Source: Lingula anatina (Eukaryota > Brachiopoda > Lingulata > Lingulida > Lingulidae). Taken from it: 64,000 nucleotides of DNA. The notes under the pieces were generated by a model. The model was not told the DNA's origin and did no database searches. It saw nothing but the letters and a program-made list of their open reading frames with translations. Both the position numbers and the translations under genes were made by a program. The stretch spans positions 7,111 to 71,110 of the forward strand of contig NW_019774580.1 in the NCBI RefSeq assembly GCF_001039355.2, read 5' to 3'. This document shows, piece by piece, positions 29,235 through 41,600 of the stretch (position 1 is its first letter; the number at the start of each line of letters is the position of its first letter).

Positions 29235-32200
29235 ATGGAAACCTCCAGTGGAAGTTCGTCCTTCAACACGACCGAGGCCAGCCAGCTTTTGAAGGACATA
29301 TTGCAAGGAAACACAGGTAAATGTGTGAGCAAATACTGGCATTGGTAATATTAAGTTGAACAAGCAAATTAATGTTAATACGCTAAGAAGTTATAACGTA
29401 ATATGTTAGGCATGCGATTTATTGAAGCGATTTTGCAAGACCTGATATGATGTAAATAGTAAAAAAAACTGCTTATTGTAATACAGTATGCCCCCCACTT
29501 TTTGAAATGCCAATCGTTTCCCATTCATCTCATAAAGCATTATATGTCAAAGTAAAAATATGATTGACAATTTTTTATGCATTTTTTCATTTTTTTCACC
29601 AAGGTGTTTCCAGCATATCAAGTTCTGTCACTGATGGAGATTTTGCCAGGTCTGCAAGGTAATTCTTTAATATAACCAAGTATCCAGGAATGCTTAATAT
29701 GTCTGGGGAATTTTACGCTAAAATGGTCAGATATGTTAATTCTCTTTACTTTTTCTGCATTTTTCATTCATATGTTATTATAGGGATATCAGTGGAGAGT
29801 CAGGTGCCAGTTTTGCAGATGCGGTGAAGGCACACCTGCCAAAACAGCAGATGTAAGTATAAGACTGGGTTCCCATATCTAGATCAATCTAACAGGACCG
29901 ATCCATCTCCAAGGGCTTTCTCGCTTAATTGTTTTAGATGTTTGGCACGCCTAATTAAGCTGCCAAACAATAATTTATTACTCCCTAGCAGCTTCAGTAA
30001 GCTGCTTAAGTTGATTGGATTTTCGCGAGAATCCCCTTGGAGATAGATCAATCCACAGCTAGTATGATAGGGTGTGGGAATGGTCCCTAAAACTAAACAA
30101 GAAAATGTCATGACCACCCATTGAAAATTACATTTGAGTTAATAAAGACTTTCTGCGGCATAATTTACGTACGAAAATTGATAAAACTACAATTTTTAAG
30201 ATGACTCATTGAAATGTTGAACTTATTAATTTTTGAATTCTCTTTTCCTCAGAATTTTACAAGGAAATGACAGTGCCAATAGTTTTAGTGTATATGGGAG
30301 AGATGTTAGTATCATTGCCAGTCAGGCCAGTGGTGCCGCTGAGAGAGTTCCAGCCAGTAATAAGGTACAAACTTATAAATTAAAAAAAAAGAATAAAGTA
30401 ATTTTTCTTCAATCAACAGCTTAAAGGGATATCAAATGTTCATATGAGATCTTTATTTCACAACAAATACATTGTAATTGAATTCTCTTTTAAAAACCAA
30501 AACAGCAGTTATCACAATTGTTCTGAAATCTGTTCTTGCTATCGGACCAGAATTAAGTAAACATGTTTAATAATGAGAGTGCAAAAAGTTGTAATGTCAT
30601 CAATGGCATGTGAAAACAACAACCCTTTTCTTGCAGTACTGGTAATTTTTAGACCAAACAGTGATAAATTTCACAGAAAAATACAAAGTAAGTTTTTATA
30701 ATTACTGCCATCCTGAGGTTCTGTAACTGTAGTTATAATATTTATTCTCTTTTGAAGGTGAAAATCACCCCAATGGTAAATTTTGAATGGGAGCCCAAAT
30801 ACTACATTGGGAACTTGGTTGCTATACACAGGGATGGGATACACATGTCATATGTTCTGACAGGTGAGAAAACCATGTGGTGTACAGTATATCATGGATA
30901 AAGGCTTTCCCACTATCAATGGCTAGAATAGCATCCTGAGTGTCACTGTTCAATATGATGACCAATATTAGTTGTTACAGTAAAGCTTTCTTATTACTGC
31001 CTTTCATTGTTGTTGCTTCAGGTGCATGGAAAGTTTGCAGATGAGTTTCGTGTTATTTATCAAGGAAAGAGAGAACTTTGTATATTTTTACTTGCTTTTA
31101 AAATGTACTTGTATGAAGTGTTATAAAACTGAATGCCAGTGAAACTTTTGTTTATGAAGAAACTCATCATGCAACATAAAACAACTGTATATTTTTTAAA
31201 CTACTGATTCACCATTTTTAAAATTAATTAACTAAATTATTTAAAAAATACATAATTTGAAAAAAAAAAAAAAAAGTCTTAATTGCAAGTAAGTTTTCGA
31301 AAAATAAAATGTCCTATTTTTCAAATTATTTTTACATGATTGTCTACATGTCTCTTCAGGGACAGGTTTGTAAACTTTTATAATCAGTAGAATCTAGATG
31401 TATTGTTAAGCTTTTAGGTTAGGTTTAATTTATATATTAACCACTATGGTCAAGGAAATCAGAAATCTGGGATAGTAAAAGAGATTTGTGATGATGATTA
31501 TGTCAAGGAAAATAATAGTCGTACCTAAGTCTTCTTGTGCTTCTCAGAATTCCAGTTTTTGCATGCTGAACTTGCTATGTAATGCTTATTAGAGAGTTTC
31601 CGTTGCCGGTGAGATTAATACGTCGCCGGCTAGATTAATACGTCATCGGTTTGTGCGCACTTGTGACGTTCACCGCATTCATATTCTGTCATCCCATCTA
31701 GTCTGCGGAATACAAGCGCTCCTATCTAGCCAGTGTGGAAGATTATTGAAAATAGTTATTAAAGGTTATGTTTGCTAATTTATATGACTTATATACTTTT
31801 TTACAATAGTTCAAGTGTACGTTCATGCAAATTTCGACTTTTTAACAGAGAGGAGCCACTAGTTTTGGTTTATCAGGCACGTAGTCGAGGGTTGATCGTG
31901 GGGTTCTTACGAACCACCATTTTTGTCAGGAAAAATTGCACTTTTGGGTAATATTTGTCTCCTTTTTCATTAAAAAGAATCCCCCCCCTTGGATATAGAT
32001 GGCTACAGGGCCGTATATTGTTATTATTATATTGGAATGAGCACCAGCATTCCGGGACATTACTGGAACGCGAAGAGAGAAGCGCGTTACTGGATACATA
32101 AGCACATACGTAACAATCTAGCCGTCGTATCCCAACTGCACCGGAAACTCTCTATTGTCTGGTAATGGTACAGGTAAATTCTCTTGCAAGAAAGAACAAG

Positions 32201-34472
32201 CACTTGCACATTGAACGTTAATGGTTTTGCCAAAATTTTGAGAAGCATGCAAGTGTAGTGAGAACAAGATACAGGATACACCTAACATGGCTCACATCTT
32301 AGATAATATATGTTGCAATATGCCTCTTAGGGAGTGTTCCCATAACCCTATCATACTAGCTGGATTGATCTAACTCTTTGGTGATTCTTTCTAAATCACA
32401 TTCACTCTAAGTTCTTAAATGTCTGGCACATCCCCCTTGAAACTTAAAGTAATTGAGTCAAGTCGGGAAAACTTTGTGGTCCATGGTGTTAATTGATCAT
32501 GCTGCGTTGCAAGGGGGCATGCCAGACAATAATTTATTAAGCTGATTAAGTTGACTGCGCCTTAGTGAGAATCCCCACTGAGATTGATTGATCTTGCTAG
32601 TACCATAAGGTTTTGGGAACACAGTATTAAAAACATAAGTGGATGGGGGATCTGAATGTAGTCTGCTTGCTAATGCTATCATATCTGACTGCTATCGGCT
32701 TGCTAACATTAGGAATATCTGCTTTCATCAAAAATCGACTATGACTGAGGAAAATTGACTAAGGACAGAGAAAATCTAATATCCCTTTTTTCTTCCAAAA
32801 GCCTGTTTGTCTCTTTTCTTTCTTTCACTCTTATAAAGAGTTGAGACTAGGTTAAATTTCTCTGCAACATACTTTTTTCCTGGACATGAAGAGGCGCAAG
32901 ATGAGGGGAAATGTTAAGGAAAGAGACCCTGTAAGAATTAAAAATGAGGGTGATGGGAATGCTTAAAGAACCTTGAAGCTGGGACTTAGAGCGCATTCAG
33001 AACAGATGATCCATGGACTAACTGTTCCGCAGACTAAATATGGCCGACCCCACTTAAAAGCAAGCCACTGAATTTCCTGATGGTCTCCCTACCTCCACAC
33101 ACACACACCATCGAACAGGTTAAATCTTTGCTCGGAGGTTTAACTGCTGTGCCCCTGCAGCGATGGCACATGTGGAGGCAGGGAGACCATCAGGGGATCA
33201 GGGGCATTGCTTTTAAGTTGGTCGGCCATATTTAGTCTGCAGATCTGTTAGTCTGCAAATCAGCTTGTTGTGAATGCACTCTTAAATTCATATCATACCA
33301 AGGTTATATTTCATTTTATATATATAGGTATATCATATCATCATTATGTTATGATTTTATAAAGACATAAAATAAGGAGCATGAGATATTGTGCATTTTA
33401 GTCCCTTGTTTTTTATCAACACTGTTTTCTTATCCAAGGACATTTTAAAATATTTTACGATGTGAAAGTTTTTGAGGTCTTTAGTTCATGGCCATGTCAA
33501 TATTCAATCTTCATCTGATTAAAAATGGTTTGGTTTAAATATTATAACATATCAAAGAATTTAAAAACCTCGACATTTCACCTTCCAGGCAAATCTGGTG
33601 GCTGTGTTCGGGTGATCAACAGAAAGACTGCAGAACGAGCACTTTTAAAGGGTTTTACCGGACGTGTGATGGACGTAGCATTCGCACATCACACACTCGT
33701 GATCATTGCGGCAGTAGACGAGATGGGTAATTTGTTTGTCCACCAGGCTGATGACACAGATGATGGTAAAATACTGTATCCTTTGGTTTCTTCGATCTTG
33801 AAAGTGAGGTGCTAGTCAGTTCTGATATTTACTGTTTTGCTATTTTCTAAAATCAAATGCAGTTTTTTTCTAAGAAAAAAAGGTTTTCTGTGATGTCATT
33901 TGTCACCAAGCATGCCTGAGATTTTGTGATTTAAAAAACTTTGCATTGTTTTACTCTTCCAGGGATTTTGTAAGAAGGTGGGTGTGGAGTTGAATCTTAG
34001 TTAAAGTTCATTTTTTAATTGGAGATTTTCTAGACAAAAAATGTCAAGACATTCACATGGATTTTTTTCTCTTTTGACTGAAAGCACTTTTTAAATTGTT
34101 TTTGTTGGAAATAATATGTATTGTGGGTTTTTGTGATGAATTCATTCTCAAGAGGACAATGTATTTATTATTAGTTATAACTTAAATTTAGAATCCTTGT
34201 GAACCTTAACTCTTGCCCAGCACTGCCTGTCTCCTGCATGTGGTGCGTCCTGCAGAGACGCCACCTAGTAGCTACCACAGAGTCATCTGGTGTCCATACA
34301 TCCCTGATGAGGAGGAGGAACAGGGCACTGAGGACATGCCAACCCATGACGCAGGCAAACTGCTGGTGGTGACCCATGATGAGAAGGTATGACATAGCAG
34401 TATTCAGCATTTTTATGGATACTAGTATTATGTGGATTGGATATAAACCATCAAAAATAACATCAGTAAACT

Positions 34473-34509
<37 letters not shown>

Positions 34510-36437
34510 ATTTTAATATATATATATATAGTCATTTATTTATTTTTAATATTTCAGTTAGTTTTAATTTTGAAATATTTTTCCTGTGTTATTTGTTCAG
34601 GCTGAGTTATGGAGTGTAGACATGGTCAATGGAGAGTATGGTACTGGACCACACAGGGCTGAGGACATAGATATAGGCTTTCTGGCCATTGAGAACCACA
34701 CTCGGGTAATACATGAAGATTTTGACAGCATCAAGTTCTTAGCAGTTTATTTGCCAGTTTGCGAGTTAAGAAGCAGTTAAAATATATATATTGTAGATAT
34801 CACATTTTATGATAAAGAGTTTTTTAGATTAAAAAAACAAACAACAGTTACTTCTTCCCAACTCCTTAGGGTTACATGTCTTATGCCACTGTTTTATAAT
34901 ACATGTAATAACATATAATGTTAAAGATTAAGGTAAGAGCCTTATTGACTGTATTTCTAGCCCATAGTGGATGCTGCATTTTCCCCGGATGGCACTGCCC
35001 TGGCCACTGCCAGTCTTGATGGACAGGTCAAGTTCTTTCAAGTTTACATGCAAGACAAGGCAACACCAAGGTATAGGGTTTAAAATACTGTGATGTTTTT
35101 GTCGTGTTCATGTCATAATATGGTGATGTGTTAGTTTTCTTTGCCAATGTGTCTACACCTATCTACAGAGGTGGTGTAAAAATTAGCAACTTCAAGTCAG
35201 AATTTTGATATTTTTTTCATCTTGCAATTGCCTCAGGTGCCTACATGAGTGGAAACCACATGATGGGCTGCCTCTGTCTAGTTTGTTCTTCTTGGATGAC
35301 CACAAGAACCCCAAACCAGAGTAAGTTTTCTAAAAATTCAGGACATCAGAATAAAACAACAGGTTACAATGGATTCAGTTCTGTTAGATCACAAGACTGG
35401 TTCTGAAAATATACAAAAGCCCCTTGTGAGCAATATTTTGAAGATATTGACGGTTGATATAGACAGTCAGTTTGGGTCTTCTCAAAGATTGTTTTCTTAT
35501 AATGATACACATTTTTATGAGTACTATGAAATTATGCATTCTAAAGTTTCTATAAAAGACTTTTGACTTGTATCAAGGACTAAAATGTCAGATTTTCCAT
35601 TCTTTATATGTGACCTTGTCGTTTTGCTTGTAAGCAAATTTCATTAAATGCTTCTTCATTTAATGATAATAACCCATGCTTTAAGTAATCACATCTTGTA
35701 TTGGTGAGTTTAACGGTTGTGTAAATATTTTTCTTCTTTTGACAGGGTGCAGTTTTGGAAGTTTGCACTGACTGGAGCAAATGACAACCGAGAACTGAAA
35801 ATCTGGAGCTGTGAGTCCTGGACCTGTCTGCAGACACTAAGGTAACTTTGGACTCTAATTTACAGAATAAATAATAATAATGTATTAAATAAAAATGTGT
35901 TATTCAATGCTTTTTATTCTGGTCTTTTGACCATTTTTATAGAACACAGTAAAAATTAACTTTAATGGAATTTATTATCGCCATTTTCACAAAGATGGTA
36001 CATGGACATGTTATATATTTTATAAAACAGAATCAGTGAAAGTGCTTATATCTTGTGGCCACATTAACCAATGTAAAGAATTCTAACACTTACAAAAGAA
36101 GTCTAATACTTACATGAATATTTCATTTACACAAAACTAAATTTTTGCAGTAACTATGATATTCAAAAAGTGTAAGGGATAGTCTCTTAGAACAGAAACA
36201 TTAGTCAGGACTAAAAATTCTGTGAGATGCTTGTAACTTATGAGTGGTCACCATACTATACAATGCAAAGGGCCAGTATAATATGATTGTGATGATATAA
36301 AATTAACCTTTTGGTTCTCAGATTTGTGTCCCCACCAGACCTGCCCTCCAACTTCCAAGTGGAGCCATCTTTGAAGGCATGTCTGGATCTCAGTGCTAAC
36401 TACATGGTACTGGCAGATACCAAAAGAAAGGTATCAA

Positions 36438-36482
<45 letters not shown>

Positions 36483-38637
36483 TCTGTCTCTGAGTTTCTG
36501 CTTCTTTCTTCAGGTAGTTCTCCAGCTGTACCAAGATGCAGAGCACAGTACGGCCCATGTCAGTTCTGTCTCCAAGTTTCTGCTTCTTTCTTCAGGTATT
36601 GAATGTTCTCCAGCTGTACCAAGATGCAGAGCATGGTACGGCTCATGTCAGCTCTGTCTCTGAGTTTCTGCTCACCCAGCCTTGCCTCAGTATGGCCATA
36701 CTAGAGGCTGGCAGCAAGGTGGTGAAGAAGTCTAGCACACAAGAACAAAGTGGAGAAATGAACTCTGGTAAGTGGACAGGTTCAAAATTGTCCTCAGTTT
36801 TCTTTCTTGAGAAAATAATTATCTACTTCAGGCTAATTTTTAAAAATTTCGTTTGTGTATTTATTTGTTTGCATTTTTTTTCAAAATTTAGTCAGAGATT
36901 TTGCATATTTTTTGAAAAATGCTAACAAAAGGGACAGTGGCAAATATTTTTAATCCAGGAAGAGAAGCCTCCTAGGGCACACATCTCAAAATTTTGTCAT
37001 TTTAATTGCCCTTTAAGATAAATCCTGCCTATTGTTCCAGGTAATCTAGATGAGGATGAGGATGACGAGGATCAAGAGGCCAGAGATGAGGATGGCATCA
37101 AGGGATGTCTAGTGAGATTATATACAGTGCAACACAGGTAGAGTAGTATAATAAAGGCCAGGGATGAACTATCGGCAGATTTCCAACTCTTTGAGAGCCC
37201 AAAGTATCAGTGGCCTGGGTGGACTCCTGGACCCCACACCATATTTCCTGATTTTTTCACTAAATGTCAGTGTCTATCCTGGAAGATACATCAGCATATA
37301 TTTTCTTATCACTCTGTCATTGTATTGTTTACATTATTTGTTAGGTCATAACTTATTGTGGATGTTGTTTTAGTACCGAATAACCATCTTTTTTGGTATA
37401 TGAGATTTTTTTTTTCACTTTTTGAATGATTTCCTCCTTTAGTTACTGAAAATGAATGTTTGAACTGCCCTAAAATTGTCTGTAGGTAAAAAAAAAATTG
37501 TTTTGTTGTTTAGAAACAGCATGCCATGGGAGATATTTATTTGTATTCTTTTTATTAAAATTTTAAGTTTCCACTTCATTTTCTCCCCCATATTTACTTT
37601 TAAAAATTATTTCATAACCATTATATCTATAATAAACAATTTTGTATTTACATTTGTTTTGAGAAATAACATTGTTTTGTAATAGGTTACTTATGGAATA
37701 TAATTACTGAAAAAGAAAGAGTTGTTTATTTTCATTACGAAGGGTAATGTATTTTTCCAGGGCTTTACAAGAACTACAAATTCACTTTGAGTTGCAGACG
37801 TCTGTGCCCAACCTTCCAGCGCCATCTATTAGCTCAATTTCCCAGGATGGGACAGGTAAGACAGTAACTTTACAATTTTAAAGAAAAAGTACAGTAACCA
37901 TAAATTGCATGATTATTTGCATTGCTTGATTAGCCACTAGATTCTGTATTTTTGACTAGAATATGTAGAATGTATATTTTATATTATGAATGTCATAGCT
38001 TGATGACCTTAAAAATACTAAACATATTTTAAGTTCATGGCTTGACCCATATTGTTGGTATATACTTCCAAATAATGTAGCATGCAGATTAGCCATTTGG
38101 TTAAAAAATTTTTTGAACATGTAAAGTGAACCTTGAATAAAAATCTTAGTTTAATTTATTGGATCTCAGGTATTTCTTGCCTATATTGTTGGCATTTTTG
38201 CTATTAACTTATACGCTTCTTTTTAAAGATTTTTTTTTATATTTAAATATGTGTTTGTGTCTCATGCAAAGTTATATGAGCTTTATTACCTACAATTGCA
38301 CCTTTTGTCTTCACTTCGTTCCCAGCCTTGCGTGATGCTCTCACAGACATAAGTATGGATACTGTGACATCATTATCAGATGTGGAGTATAAAGCCAAAG
38401 ATGCTGCTGGCAACAACTCCCAGCCTTTGCTTCTCACACCCGATGCCTTCACATCTAGTCCTAGGTAAGAGAGCAAAATACTACAGTAACTACTACTACT
38501 ACTAGTCTAGTCCTCTGTAAGAAAGCAAAATATTACTACTTCTACTACTACTACATCTAGTCTTCGGTAAGAAAGAAAAATACCACTACTACTACTTATA
38601 ATAATAATATATTAAAATGTTCAGGTTTAAAAAATAA

Positions 38638-38668
<31 letters not shown>

Positions 38669-41600
38669 AATTTTTTTTTTTTTTGCCTTTTTCATTTTCC
38701 CCAACAGTTGTCTTTTTGTGGCATCATTGCTTTTAAGAGTTTTTAAGAGTCTGTAAGGCATTTTAAGTTGTTTTAGGACAGGAGATAGGAATAGAAGTGG
38801 TAACACATTTTCTAGTAGAAAAGGAGTAGGGGTGGAGATCTTTGATTGATCCATACGTGGGCATACAAGTTCAGTGATCTCTTAGAGAGAATTTTTGTCC
38901 AAGTGCAACATACTATAGACATGAGCAAAAATGATTATTAGCTTGGTAGTTGGATCACAAATGAAAAATTATCAAATACAAGCATAAAAACTTTCATACC
39001 ATTAGCTTACGGCCAACCTTGATGTAGGCCTTCATCAGACTATAGACGTGTATTATAATGTCATGTCTGCTCCTTACAGGAAATCCAGTGAGAGCCTTCA
39101 CAGTAGTAACACCAGCAGCAGTTTTACACACGTGTCAGCCCTTAACGAGGAACACGGGGCCTCAGTTATGTCCCCCTCCAGCAGTGTGACATTGACTCCA
39201 AATTCCAGTCATGTCCCCACCCCTACGACCCTCCCTCTCCCTCCTGTCACCCCAGGGGAAGAGAACCGCCTGACCACCACCCCCAAACACACCCCCCAGC
39301 ATACGCCAAAGCTTAACTTGAGTGCAGCTGAACAAGACCTGGATGACTTCCTGGGTTCACCTACATCAACATCCTCGTCTATCAAAGGAAACCAACCGCC
39401 ATCTTTTCAAAATGGCGGCATCAAGGTTGGCGATAGAGGTGGAGGTCAGGGCGACATGCTGGACGAACTATTTGGGAGTCAGGGCACTAAGAGGCAACAC
39501 CTACAGAGCAGCAGCTCAAGTACGACCAGCATTGAGGTTGGCCAGATCATGGATGCCAAGCCAAGTTATGTGGTTGGAGAGACGGCACAGGAGGAGGAAG
39601 AAGAGGAAGAGGAGGAGGAGGGAGAAGAAGAGGAGGAAGAGGAAGAACAACATAGTTATGGGATGAGGGTGTGGCCACAGGCTCCTAAAGTGACAGATGA
39701 GGGTCAAGAAAAGGGGTAGGTTATATGTTGAGGGTGGGGAATACTTTGTCTTTTCCAAAAAAAAAAAAGAGTAATTTTGGTTTATACTTGTTTGTCATGT
39801 CCACATATTTGTATTTTTGTTTTAATGATAATAATAATCATTGCTATTTTATTGAAATTTACGAACAAAATGTTAATACATTTTACAATATTACATGTAA
39901 AATGAAGAAGTTTTTGTCATCCTGTTTAAAATATTTTGAATACAGTGAATATTATTATTAAGTTGTTGGTTAATTCATGAAAGAATATAATGGCTGTAGC
40001 AAATAAATTTGCACCTTTTGGTAGTTCAGGGAAGGGATAAGGGTAAAGATGACTTTCGGGGATACGTCTAATTTTATTGGGTTACACATTGGGTTGGTCA
40101 TTTTATGGAAAATTCTTGAACCATATGTTTGTGCCAAATAGAGATTTTGTGATAATATTGCTACCATATGCAGTCCTTTCACAGAAAATTCATGAATCTT
40201 ATGGCTGCACTAGATGGGGATTTTGTGATGATTTTTCTCCCAATGATGTAATGAACACAGTTCAGTATACATTCTAGTGATGGAACTGAAGACCAAGATG
40301 AAGATGTGAAGATAGAAGAAGAGACTGAAGAGCATACTGGCAGGACAGATTCCAGCAGGTGACTCAAAAATAGTTTAGAAATGAAGCCAGAAAATTAAAA
40401 GAGATTTTTACTTTTTCGATCTCTTTACTCATTAGTTATTGAAAAGGAGGATAATATCTTAGTCAGAAGTTGCAACTGTTGAATTTAATATATTTATTAA
40501 TATTATTTTGAACATATAGCTGAAAATCTGTGACATATTAAAAATGGTAAAAATGTGTTGTAAAGTTTGCATTTATTTTGCAAATATGATTGTAGCATTT
40601 AGAAACAATGCGAGGATTTGACTACTTTTTGTTGCAAAATTAAGGAACAGTGTATGAAACAGCACACAGGTTTGGGTCATGTCTTATACTCTTGAATAAC
40701 CTATTTTTTAAACATATTAAATACAGCGAACGTGAAGAAATATCATCCTCATCAGAAAGTCCCAAGAAGAAATCTCACAGACATCCCAGCACCAGACAAC
40801 GGACATCCAGTTACTCTCCCACTAGTGCAAGGTCTCTGGAGGCTGGCTCTATACCTCAGGTACCTATGAATTTAGGTGTCACTGCACCCTTTAAAAGAAG
40901 AGAGCATGATTCTCTCTACCTCCCTCTACCTCTCTCAGTGTAGTGAATGCATATTTTTATAGACTAATCTGAGGGAGATTTATTCCTCATTTTTAAACCC
41001 CAACAAACATCAAACTGTATGATTACCCACATGAATTTATGACAACTTGAAAAAAGGATGTAGTTGTTTTAACTGCAGTAATTGCTGAATGTTATCTCTC
41101 ACCTGTTTCCCCATTGTAGCTTCAAGATACCATGCAGAACATCATGAGTCTGTTACAAGACCAGAGACAGGAGCTGGCCAGTCTTAAGGCACAGCTTCAC
41201 CAGCAGAGGGAGCACAATGCACTGATGGAGGGGGTGCTTGGAAACCGCCTGGAGACCGCACTGGAACAGTATGGTCACTCACAGGGTAGGGTTGCTCACC
41301 TTGTTTCACAAATGTATTTGTAACAGGGGTGAGATTTGTCTGACTATTGACGGATTTTTTACTTTTTTGGGAGCCAAAAATATCATTGTCCTAGACATCC
41401 CCCTGGAACCCACACCATGTTTTGTGACTTTTTCACCAAGTGGCATTCTCATCCCTGTTTAGATTGAACATTGGCCTTGTCTTCAAGAATGAAAATTTCA
41501 GTCAAATCCATCAGTAGGAGTCCCTTAAATGGGAATTTTGGACTTGTTTTAAGAAGTTACACATCATATGGGTAATGTTTTAGACTTATAGTCATGTATG

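Larger units (their letters stand above)
27464..29580. repeat. Near-identical duplicate of 25146-27229, right copy
   Basis: Carries SPIDR exons 1-3 again, with no later SPIDR exons following, and the EDC4 first exon that does join the rest of EDC4. It includes a block near 28665-28705 (ACATGTACGTCTACATG and neighbours) absent from the left copy. Confidence 0.85.
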
